From assembly GCF_008831545.1 (NCBI RefSeq), contig NZ_CP044523.1, forward strand, positions 186,001 through 250,000: a DNA stretch of 64,000 nt. Direction: 5' to 3'. The notes under the pieces were generated by a model. That model was not told where the DNA came from. It was given only the letters and a program-made list of their open reading frames with translations, and ran no database searches. Positions within the stretch are counted from its first letter, which is position 1; each line of letters starts with the position of its first letter. The position numbers were made by a program, and so were the translations under genes. Shown here in pieces: positions 56,865 through 64,000 of the stretch. This stretch comes from Halorussus halophilus. GTDB taxonomy: Archaea; Halobacteriota; Halobacteria; Halobacteriales; Haladaptataceae.

Positions 56865-58436
56865 ATGCGAGTCCTCGGCATCGAGGGCACCGCGTGGGCG
56901 GCCAGCGCGGCCATCCACGACACAGAAACCGATTCAACTTTTATTGAGACCGACGCCTACGAACCGGAGAGCGGCGGCATTCACCCGCGCGAGGCCGCAG
57001 AGCACATGAGCGAGGCCATCCCGAAGGTGGTCGAGACCGCGCTGGCGGAAGCGGATGGCCCTATCGACGCAGTGGCGTTCTCGCGCGGGCCCGGTTTGGG
57101 TCCCTGTCTGCGCACCGTCGGCACCGCCGCGCGCGCACTCGCCCAGACGCTCGACGTGCCGCTCGTCGGCGTCAACCACATGGTCGCACACCTCGAAATC
57201 GGCCGCCAGCAATCCGGTTTCGACTCGCCGGTCTGCTTGAACGCCAGCGGTGCGAACGCCCACGTGCTGGGCTACCGCAACGGCCGCTACCGTGTCCTCG
57301 GCGAGACGATGGACACCGGCGTCGGCAACGCCATCGACAAGTTCACCCGGCACGTCGGGTGGTCCCACCCCGGCGGGCCGAAGGTCGAGGAGGCCGCAAG
57401 CGACGGCGAGTACGTCGAACTACCGTACGTCGTGAAGGGGATGGACTTCTCCTTCTCGGGCATCATGAGCGCGGCGAAGCAGGCCTACGACCGAGGTGAA
57501 GCCATCGAGGACGTTTGCTTCTCGCTTCAGGAGAACGTCTTTGCGATGCTCACGGAGGTCGCAGAGCGCGCGCTCTCGCTGACCGGGAGCGACCAACTCG
57601 TACTCGGCGGCGGCGTCGGTCAGAACGAGCGACTCCGAGCGATGCTCGAAGAGATGTGCGACCAGCGCGGTGCGGAGTTTTACGCGCCCGACCCGCGCTT
57701 CCTGCGGGACAACGCGGGCATGATTGCCGCGCTCGGTGCGAAGATGGTGCGCGCTGGCGATACTATCGAGGTCGAAGCGTCGGCGGTGAATCCGAACTTC
57801 CGGCCAGATCAAGTGGCGGTGACGTGGAGAGGCGAGGACGAGTCGGTCGCCGTCTGGCGCGAGGAAGGCACGGAAGTCGTCGGCGCGGAGGCGACCGTCG
57901 AAATCGGCGACGAGCGAGTGACGAAGCGCCGCCTGCCGAAGAGTTACCGCCACCCCGAACTCGACGCGACCTTGCGGCGACACCGGACCGTCCTCGAAGC
58001 GCGCCTCACGAGCGAGGCGCGCAGACACGGCGTGCCGACGCCGGTCGTCTACGACGTGGACCCCCAGGAAGGGACGTTAGTCTTCGAGCGCGTGGGCGAC
58101 GTGGACTTGCGCGAACAACTTACTGTCGAGCGTGTGCAGGATGTGGGGCGATATCTCGCCACGATTCACAACGCTGGGTTCGTCCACGGCGACCCGACCA
58201 CGCGGAATGTTAGGGTAGGAATGCGGACGTATCTCATCGATTTCGGACTCGGCTACAACACCGACGACGCCGAGGACTACGCGATGGACCTCCACGTCTT
58301 CTCCCAGAGCCTCGCGGGCACCTCCGACGACGCAGAACAACTCCAGCGCGAGTTCGAAGACGCGTACGGCGACGTGGGTTCGGAAGCAGTGTTGACCCAA
58401 CTGCGAGAAATCGAAGGTCGCGGTCGATATCAGTAG
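56865..58436 (+). CDS. Kae1-Bud32 fusion (KEOPS tRNA t6A synthesis)
   Basis: 523 aa. Residues 1-330 are Kae1 (TsaD family), which transfers the threonylcarbamoyl group to A37 of ANN-decoding tRNAs: GIEGTAWAASAAI, metal ligands in NHMVAHLEIG, SGANAHVLGYRNGRY, GGGVGQNERLR. Residues 340-523 are the Bud32 kinase/ATPase: KRRLPKSYRHPELD, VHGDPTTRN and LIDFGLGYNT. The fusion is usual in many archaea. I chose ATG 56865 (MRVLGIEG); a GTG four codons upstream is possible. The DNA just before the start carries the GAAAACGCGAGCGGTGA hairpin motif also seen in the gene at 163-1119. Confidence 0.95.
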   Translation: MRVLGIEGTAWAASAAIHDTETDSTFIETDAYEPESGGIHPREAAEHMSEAIPKVVETALAEADGPIDAVAFSRGPGLGPCLRTVGTAARALAQTLDVPLVGVNHMVAHLEIGRQQSGFDSPVCLNASGANAHVLGYRNGRYRVLGETMDTGVGNAIDKFTRHVGWSHPGGPKVEEAASDGEYVELPYVVKGMDFSFSGIMSAAKQAYDRGEAIEDVCFSLQENVFAMLTEVAERALSLTGSDQLVLGGGVGQNERLRAMLEEMCDQRGAEFYAPDPRFLRDNAGMIAALGAKMVRAGDTIEVEASAVNPNFRPDQVAVTWRGEDESVAVWREEGTEVVGAEATVEIGDERVTKRRLPKSYRHPELDATLRRHRTVLEARLTSEARRHGVPTPVVYDVDPQEGTLVFERVGDVDLREQLTVERVQDVGRYLATIHNAGFVHGDPTTRNVRVGMRTYLIDFGLGYNTDDAEDYAMDLHVFSQSLAGTSDDAEQLQREFEDAYGDVGSEAVLTQLREIEGRGRYQ

Positions 58437-58529
58437 TCCTCTTCACGCTTCCGTAGCTGTCAGCCCGATTGCCGATTGATACCGCTCGGAGGCCAAAGCA
58501 CTTTATTCCTCTCTGGCGTACTCTTATCC

Positions 58530-58802
58530 ATGGACGACAAACCTAGCAGCGGGACGCTGTTCGGCATGCCGTACAACTTCGAACGACCGAGCATCGGCCG
58601 GATGCTCTCTGCGTACTGGCAACCCGGCGAGGGAATGCTGGTCGAGAAGCCCTTCGGCATCGGCTACACGCTCAACCTCGCGAGTTGGCGCTCGTGGGTC
58701 GTACTACTCGTCGTGGGCGCGCTGTTCTGGCAGGAGCGACAGGGCAAAGAGGAAGAGGTCGCAGAAGCGGGACCGGTCGAAGTCGTCGTGGACGACGACT
58801 GA
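58530..58802 (+). CDS. DUF5808 domain protein
   Basis: 90 aa. SSGTLFGMPYNFERPSIGRM, AYWQPGEGMLVEKPFGIGYTLNL is the DUF5808 signature (from memory). A single membrane helix follows (SWVVLLVVGALFW) and an acidic tail. TATA-like CTTTATTCC about 25-30 bp upstream supports the start at 58530. Function unknown. Confidence 0.8.
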   Translation: MDDKPSSGTLFGMPYNFERPSIGRMLSAYWQPGEGMLVEKPFGIGYTLNLASWRSWVVLLVVGALFWQERQGKEEEVAEAGPVEVVVDDD

Positions 58803-58901
58803 GCGGTCTATATTACCTGCTTCTCCGAAAATAGCGAACGTAGTAGCAGCGACGACGGCTTCCGAAGGAGAGTGATGTCGCGTCTCCGAAAGCGTTCTCG
58901 G

Positions 58902-60140
58902 TCAGTAGGCGTAACTCGGGAGCGACCCTTCGGTGACGATGCCCGTCTCGGCGTCGTCTTTCTCCATCTTGCCGAGTGCTTCCTCGAAGTCTTGGGTCTC
59001 GACTTCGGTGCGCTCGTCGCGGATGGCGAACATGCCAGCCTCCGTCGTGAGACTCTCTATCTCCGCGCCGCTGAAGCCCGCTGTCTTGTCGGCGAGGTCC
59101 GCGAAGTCCACTTCGTCGGCGAGGTTCATGCCGCGGGTGTGGATTTCGAAGATCTTCTCGCGACCTTCCTGGTTCGGTTCGGGCACTTCGATGAGTCGGT
59201 CGAAGCGGCCCGGGCGTAGAATCGCGCGGTCGAGCATGTCGAAGCGGTTGGTCGCCGCGATGATGCGAATCTCGCCGCGGTCCTCGAAGCCGTCCATCTC
59301 CGAGAGCAACTGCATCATCGTCCGTTGGACTTCGGCGTCGCCGGAAGTCTTCGAGTCGGTACGCTTCGACGCGACGGCGTCGATTTCGTCGATGAAGATG
59401 ATGGCCGGTTCCTCCTGTCCAGCGAGTTCGAAGAGGTCGCGGACTAGCTTCGCACCCTCGCCGATGAACTTCTGGACGAGTTCCGAGCCAGCCATCTTGA
59501 TGAAGGTCGCGTCGGTGTGGTTGGCGACGGCCTTCGCCAGCATCGTCTTGCCCGTGCCCGGCGGACCGTACAGCAGGACGCCGCTCGGCGGGTCGATGCC
59601 GACCGTCGCGAACTGCTCGGGATTCTCTAGCGGTTCTTCGACCGCTTCCCGAACTTCGGTAATCTGCTCTTCGATGCCGCCGATGTCCTCGTAGGTGACC
59701 TCCGGCGAGGCGTCCACTTCCATCGCCTGTGCGCGGGCGTCCTTCTCGGCTTGCAGAATCGTCTGGACGGTAAAGGAGTCGTTGACCGCCACGCGGTCGC
59801 CCGACTCGATTTCCTCGCGCAGACGCGGCGAGACTTCGGTCAGCACTTCTTGGTTGTTGCCGTGCTGTTTGATGATGACGCCGTCGTCGGTCACCTCTTC
59901 GGCGGTGGCGACGTACAGCGACGTCGTCTTCAGCGTCTCGTTCTCGCGTTCGAGTTGGTCGACTTCGGTTTCGAGGTCGTCACGACGCTCGCGGGCCTCT
60001 TCGAGACGGTCTTCGAGGGTCTCGTTCACCTCCAAGATGTCTGCGAAGTGGTCGCGGAGCGCCGCGAGCCGTTCCCTGTCTGTCATCTCGGGGTCGAGTT
60101 CGAGTGTCGGTTGGTCTGGGAGAGGTGGGCTACGCGACAT
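58902..60140 (-). CDS. pan: Proteasome-activating nucleotidase
   Basis: 412 aa AAA+ unfoldase that feeds proteins to the 20S proteasome. N-terminal coiled coil at about 35-75, OB domain 75-135 (SLYVATAEEV, VAVNDSFTVQTIL), AAA core with Walker A GPPGTGKT (192-199), pore loop KFIGEGAKL, Walker B IIFIDEIDAV, arginine fingers RPGRFDR. The C-terminus is SYAY, so the last three residues YAY lack the penultimate Tyr of a standard HbYX proteasome-docking motif. Full length for PAN. Confidence 0.95.
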   Translation of the reverse strand: MSRSPPLPDQPTLELDPEMTDRERLAALRDHFADILEVNETLEDRLEEARERRDDLETEVDQLERENETLKTTSLYVATAEEVTDDGVIIKQHGNNQEVLTEVSPRLREEIESGDRVAVNDSFTVQTILQAEKDARAQAMEVDASPEVTYEDIGGIEEQITEVREAVEEPLENPEQFATVGIDPPSGVLLYGPPGTGKTMLAKAVANHTDATFIKMAGSELVQKFIGEGAKLVRDLFELAGQEEPAIIFIDEIDAVASKRTDSKTSGDAEVQRTMMQLLSEMDGFEDRGEIRIIAATNRFDMLDRAILRPGRFDRLIEVPEPNQEGREKIFEIHTRGMNLADEVDFADLADKTAGFSGAEIESLTTEAGMFAIRDERTEVETQDFEEALGKMEKDDAETGIVTEGSLPSYAY

Positions 60141-60194
60141 CTTTGCTACTACCTCCTAGGTCACCGGCTTAAAAGTGCCTTTGGGTCTCGGTCG

Positions 60195-60225
60195 TTCCAC
60201 CGCAAAAAAGACTTTCGCCGAATCG
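60195..60225 (-). terminator. T-run downstream of pepF
   Basis: A6 at 60204-60209 on the plus strand gives a T6 run on the minus strand about 40 bp after the pepF stop and before pan. Plausible archaeal terminator. Confidence 0.4.
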
Positions 60226-60248
60226 GCCCAAATCGGGTCGTCCGGGCC

Positions 60249-62045
60249 TCAGATGAGCGCCGCCATCTCGTCGAGGTAGTCGTCGTAGACGTTCAGCGCG
60301 CGCTGAATCGGCTCGGGCGAACTCATGTCGAGACCAGCGATTTCCAGCAGGTCGAGCGGGTATTCGCGCGACCCGCTTTCGAGGAATTCGAGGTAGGACT
60401 TGGCGGCCTCGCTATCCGGCCCCTCGTCTAGGATGCCGTCGGCCAGCGCGACGGCCGCACTGATGCCGGTGCTGTACTGGTAGACGTAGTACGCGCGGTA
60501 GAAGTGGGGGATGCGACTCCACTCGCGCTCGATGTGGTCGTCCACCACGGCCGGTTCGTAGAACTCTCGTTTGAGGTCGCCGTAGATTTCGTCTGCCTTC
60601 TGGGGCGTGAGTGCTTCGCCGTCTTCGACCACTTGGTGTGCTTGGTGTTCGAAGTCGGCGAACATCGTCTGGCGGTAGAGCGTCGAGCGGAACCGTTCGA
60701 GGTACTCGTTGAGGACGTGTCGGCGGAAGGTCGGATCTTCGACGGTTTCGAGCAGGTGGTGGGTCAACAGCGTCTCGTTGACGGTGCTGGCGACCTCTGC
60801 GACGAAGATTTCGTAGCTCCCGTAGACGTAGGGCTGGGTCTCGCTGGTGAGTTGGGAGTGCAGCGAGTGGCCCAGTTCGTGGGCGAGCGTGTACATCGAG
60901 GAGATGTCGTCCTGATAGTTCATCAGAATGAACGGCTGGGTGTCGTACGTACCGCCGCTGTACGCGCCCGACTGTTTGTTCTTCGTCTCGTAGACGTCCA
61001 CCCAACGGGACTCCAGTCCCTCCGCGACTCGTTGCTGGTAGTCGTCGCCGAGCGCACCGAGCGCCTCGACCACGTGGTCCGCGGCTTCCTCGTAGCCGAT
61101 TTCCGGCGTCTCGCTGTCGGTCATCGGCATGTAGAGGTCCCACATCTGGAGTTCGTCCACGCCGAGGCTCTCCCGCTTCAACTCGGCGTGTCGGTGGAGT
61201 TTATCGAGGTTGTCCCGCACGGTGTCAACGAGGTTGTCGTAGACTTCCACGGGGACGTTGGGACCGTCGAGTGCCGCTTCGCGGGCGGTGTCGTAGTTGT
61301 GAATCTGGGCCAGTTTCACGTCGGCTTTGACGTTGTTCTTGTAGGCGGTGCCGATGGTGTTGTGCATGTCGCCCATCTGGTCGTAGAACTCCTCGTGGAC
61401 GGTTCGGCGGAACTCTCGGTCCTGGTTCTTCAGGAGCGTCGTCAGGTTGTTCTGCGTGATTTCGACGCGCTCGCCGTCAGGTTTCTCGACGGTGGAGAAC
61501 TCCATGTCGGAGTTCATCAGCATGTTGTAGATGTCGCCGGACGCACCGGTCACTTCACCGAGTTCCGCGAGGACGTTCTCGACTTCCGCCGAGCGAGTGT
61601 GCTCGGCCATCCGGAGTACGTCGTGGAGGTAGTGTTCGTACTGTTCTAACCCCTCCGTGTGGGTCAGCATCTGGTCGATTTCGTCGGCGTCGGCCGACTG
61701 AATCTCCGGTTCGACGAAACTCGCCGCGCTGTTGGCGTCGGAGGCCAGCGACATCCCACGTCCGGCCAGCGCCTGATACTGCTGGTCGGCCGTGTTCTCG
61801 TCTTTCCGCATCCGCGCGTAGGAACTGAGCGTCTCTACTTCCCGCATGATATCTTCGCGGAGTTCGAGGACTTCGAGTAGCGTCTCGCCGTCCTCGGTGA
61901 CTTGTCCCTCGTACGCCGCGAGGTCGTCGAGTCGCTCTTCGACTGCTTCGTACGCCTGCTCCCACTGCTCGTCGGTCTCGTAGACGCTCTCTAAGTCCCA
62001 CTTGTACTTGGTGTCGATATCGGACCGTTCCGGAACTGAACTCAT
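60249..62045 (-). CDS. pepF: Oligoendopeptidase F
   Basis: 598 aa M3B metallopeptidase that degrades peptides of about 7-20 residues in the cytoplasm. Zinc motif HELGHSLH (His389, Glu390, His393) followed by the third ligand region in SYEIFVAEVASTVNETLL. The C-terminal catalytic residues in HFYRAYYVYQYSTGISAA are family hallmarks. The N-terminal domain (KYKWDLESVYETDEQWEQAYE) is also typical. Upstream of pan on the same strand, 108 bp apart. Confidence 0.95.
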   Translation of the reverse strand: MSSVPERSDIDTKYKWDLESVYETDEQWEQAYEAVEERLDDLAAYEGQVTEDGETLLEVLELREDIMREVETLSSYARMRKDENTADQQYQALAGRGMSLASDANSAASFVEPEIQSADADEIDQMLTHTEGLEQYEHYLHDVLRMAEHTRSAEVENVLAELGEVTGASGDIYNMLMNSDMEFSTVEKPDGERVEITQNNLTTLLKNQDREFRRTVHEEFYDQMGDMHNTIGTAYKNNVKADVKLAQIHNYDTAREAALDGPNVPVEVYDNLVDTVRDNLDKLHRHAELKRESLGVDELQMWDLYMPMTDSETPEIGYEEAADHVVEALGALGDDYQQRVAEGLESRWVDVYETKNKQSGAYSGGTYDTQPFILMNYQDDISSMYTLAHELGHSLHSQLTSETQPYVYGSYEIFVAEVASTVNETLLTHHLLETVEDPTFRRHVLNEYLERFRSTLYRQTMFADFEHQAHQVVEDGEALTPQKADEIYGDLKREFYEPAVVDDHIEREWSRIPHFYRAYYVYQYSTGISAAVALADGILDEGPDSEAAKSYLEFLESGSREYPLDLLEIAGLDMSSPEPIQRALNVYDDYLDEMAALI

Positions 62046-62167
62046 ACCACGGGCTAAGCAGAGACTTACTGTAAGTGTTTGTCATTCGGAACCCGCAAGC
62101 AGCGTCCGCTCTGCAGAAAGTAGTACACGCCTGTAGGTTTTTGTCCGTCCGTCACCCACGGACTGCC

Positions 62168-63559
62168 ATGGACGAGGACACGGATGGGCAGACGAGGAAC
62201 GACGCGACTGTCCACGCGAGAAACGACGAAGACGACCACGCGACCAATCTTACTGCGGTCGCGCTCGGCGAAGCGTGGCGCGACGACTACCCGTGGGAGT
62301 TTCTCACGCAACTCACCGAAATCGAGAATCGGCTGGGTGGCCACCCCGGCGAGCGACGCGCGGCCGAGTTAGTCGCCGAGGGGTTCGAGCGGGCGGGCGC
62401 TCGCGAGGTGACAGTAGACCCGTTCGAGATGCAGCGCTGGACCCGCGGCGACGCGGAACTCGGCGTCACCGACCCCGTCGAGCGGACCTTCGAGACGATT
62501 GCGCTCCCCTACTCGCCCGCTGGCGAGGTCCACGGCGAACTCGTAGACGTGGGTCACGGCACGCCCGAGGAGATAGACGAGCAAGACGTAGCCGGAAAAG
62601 TCGTCGTAGCTTCCACGACGACGCCGAAGGGGTCGCGGTTCATCCACCGCATGGAGAAGTTCGGCTACGCCGCGGCCGCTGGCGCGGAGGCGTTCGTCTT
62701 CCGCAACCACGTCCCCGGGCAACTCCCGCCGACCGGGTCGCTCCGGTTCGACGCGAAAGCCGCGATTCCGGGCGTCGGGGTCAGCAAGGAGACCGGCGAC
62801 TGGTTGACCGACTACGCCGAGCGCGGCGCGACGGTTTCGCTCCAAGTCACTGCCGACACCGATCCCGGCACGAGCCACAACACGCACGCGCTCCTCGGCC
62901 CGGACACCGAGGAGGAAGTTCTCGTCGTCGGCCACCACGACGCCCACGACATCGCCGAGGGCGCACTGGACAATGGCTGTGGCATCACGACTGTCGTGAC
63001 GGCAGCCCAACTGCTCGCCGAACTCGATTTAGATACGAAAGTCCGCGTCGTCGGCGTCGGATGCGAGGAAATCGGCCTACTCGGTGCGGACGCACTTGCG
63101 AGCGAACTCGACCTCGACACCGTCCGCGCGGTCGTCAACGTCGATGGCGCGGGGCGATTCCGTGACATGCGCGCCCACACCCACGGTTCGGAGACGATGA
63201 AGGAACTCGTTCAAGCGGTCTCCGACCAAGCGAACCAGCCGATTGCCACGAACGAGCAAGTCCACCCCTTCAGTGACCAGTGGCCGTTCCTGAAACGCGG
63301 CGTACCAGTACTCCAACTCCACAGCGAGAGCGGCGAGCGCGGTAGAGGCTGGGGCCACACCCACGCCGACACCCGCGACAAGGTAGACGACCGAAATCTG
63401 CGCGAACACGCGATGCTGACGGCGTTGCTCGTGCAGGAAGTGGCGAGTACTGACGAGATTCCGCGCCAGAGTGCCGAGAACGTCGCGGACAATCTCCGCG
63501 ACGGCGACTTCGAAGAAGGGATGCGAGCGGCCGGAATCTGGCCGGACGCGTGGGCGTAG
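62168..63559 (+). CDS. M28-family metallopeptidase
   Basis: 463 aa. The two-zinc site is complete: HHDAHDIAEGALDNGCG (His and Asp ligands), CEEIGLLGA (catalytic Glu and Glu ligand), VNVDGAG (Asp) and HTHADTRDKVD (His). A PA insert domain lies at about 120-230 (ALPYSPAGEVHGELVDVG, GKVVVASTTTPKG). Aminopeptidase or carboxypeptidase specificity cannot be told. No signal peptide, so cytoplasmic. ATG 62168 (MDEDTDGQTRND); the longer reading lacks coding character. Confidence 0.9.
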   Translation: MDEDTDGQTRNDATVHARNDEDDHATNLTAVALGEAWRDDYPWEFLTQLTEIENRLGGHPGERRAAELVAEGFERAGAREVTVDPFEMQRWTRGDAELGVTDPVERTFETIALPYSPAGEVHGELVDVGHGTPEEIDEQDVAGKVVVASTTTPKGSRFIHRMEKFGYAAAAGAEAFVFRNHVPGQLPPTGSLRFDAKAAIPGVGVSKETGDWLTDYAERGATVSLQVTADTDPGTSHNTHALLGPDTEEEVLVVGHHDAHDIAEGALDNGCGITTVVTAAQLLAELDLDTKVRVVGVGCEEIGLLGADALASELDLDTVRAVVNVDGAGRFRDMRAHTHGSETMKELVQAVSDQANQPIATNEQVHPFSDQWPFLKRGVPVLQLHSESGERGRGWGHTHADTRDKVDDRNLREHAMLTALLVQEVASTDEIPRQSAENVADNLRDGDFEEGMRAAGIWPDAWA

Positions 63560-63796
63560 CTACGACTTCGAAGGGGTGGATTGGCCTTCGACGGCGTCGT
63601 CGATGAGAATCGAGACCCCGATCAGACCGAGTCTGATGCCGTAGAAGTGGGCCGCCAGCCAAATCGCGGCGAACAGTAACTTACCGATAATTGGCAGTTC
63701 CACGAACAAACTACCGACGAAATTCCCGAGCGCGACGACTACGAAGCCGGAGAGCACCCAGATAGTTGCGTCTGTGAGGGCGTTGTCGGAGACCAT
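63560..63796 (-). CDS. Small membrane protein
   Basis: 78 aa from ATG 63796 (MVSDNALTDATIWVLSG). Two hydrophobic segments (IWVLSGFVVVALGNFVGSLF; IGKLLFAAIWLAAHFYGIRL) and a third weaker one (LGLIGVSILI). Stop abuts that of the M28 peptidase gene. Function unknown. Confidence 0.6.
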   Translation of the reverse strand: MVSDNALTDATIWVLSGFVVVALGNFVGSLFVELPIIGKLLFAAIWLAAHFYGIRLGLIGVSILIDDAVEGQSTPSKS

Positions 63797-63838
63797 ACGC
63801 CCGCGACTCACGTGGAGGTCGAAAACCTTGTCATCTGG

Positions 63839-64000
63839 CTATTCTATTCGCCGTTCTACTTCACTAGCGACCCGCCCGCGGGTCGCTCGCTCTGCTCGCA
63901 ACAGCTCGAAGACGGCCCGCGCGCTCGCTGCCGCTCGCTCGTCTACCGAGAAGTCCAGTTCCGAATACGCCACGTCTGCCAGCACCAACGGATACGCAGG
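63839..64000 (-). CDS. C-terminal fragment of an unidentified gene
   Basis: 53 codons and a stop remain, entering from the right edge. The translation contains LVLADVAYSELDFSVDERAA and an Arg/Ala/Glu helix to the end (FELLRAERATRGRVASE). Coding bias fits the neighbours. Family not recognised. Confidence 0.5.
   Translation of the reverse strand, partial: PAYPLVLADVAYSELDFSVDERAAASARAVFELLRAERATRGRVASEVERRIE

Overview
The window is chromosomal DNA from a halophilic archaeon (class Halobacteria). The evidence is high G+C, acidic predicted proteins, Tat-exported lipoproteins, a PGF-CTERM surface anchor, PAN and Kae1-Bud32, an aIF2-gamma/Rpo7/Spt4/S24e/S27ae cluster, archaeal RNase P RNA, and many start codons 22-35 nt downstream of a TATA box (leaderless transcripts). 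I cannot name the genus. I saw no tRNA, CRISPR array, prophage or complete insertion sequence.

Layout. 1-11.2 kb: universal-stress-protein fragment, a DUF5806-type protein with an in-frame 66-bp repeat, then a peptide ABC transporter (fused DppD-DppF ATPase, two substrate-binding paralogues, two permeases, a small membrane protein) and a hydrolase. 11.5-20.7 kb: dihydroorotase, a lipoate-ligase-like protein divergent from an M23-like protein, DUF4385, nicotinamidase-like hydrolase, surface lipoprotein and nicotinate phosphoribosyltransferase (NAD salvage), AMMECR1, and rnpB. 20.9-29.1 kb: Zn/Cd-type P-type ATPase and CDF exporter, a duplicated metzincin lipoprotein, methyltransferase, a frameshifted lipoprotein, small membrane proteins and an M29 aminopeptidase. 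29.3-40.1 kb: a first aldehyde ferredoxin oxidoreductase (AOR), thiolase, Agl23-type membrane protein, AAA ATPase, PhnP-like hydrolase, arylsulfotransferase-like protein.

40.1-49.5 kb is a molybdenum/tungsten-cofactor neighbourhood: yqeC, a small monooxygenase-fold protein, mobA, a second AOR-family protein that lacks three of the four iron-sulfur ligands, and a large formate dehydrogenase alpha subunit overlapping a NuoF-like partner. 49.6-52.8 kb holds a putative PD-(D/E)XK nuclease with a Cys cluster and an HTH regulator. 53.0-58.4 kb is the conserved archaeal information-processing cluster (aIF2-gamma, PIN, Rpo7, Spt4, dephospho-CoA kinase, S24e, S27ae, Kae1-Bud32). 58.5-64 kb holds DUF5808, PAN, PepF, an M28 peptidase and a truncated gene.

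The most unusual signal is in the intergenic DNA. Two families of dispersed elements recur. Each has strongly conserved linear blocks separated by perfect hairpins whose stems are completely different in sequence between copies while pairing and position are kept. Family 2 (31.05-31.35, 56.12-56.30, short form 27.94-27.99 kb) is oriented so that one end faces the 3' end of the adjacent gene and carries two T-runs, suggesting a structured 3'-UTR or terminator-like element. Family 1 (32.63-33.04, 51.31-51.66 kb, plus fragments near 15.5, 23.6, 29.2 and 36.65 kb) is longer and not tied to one gene context; one copy abuts a 26-bp tandem repeat. All coordinates, hairpins and alignments were worked out by eye.
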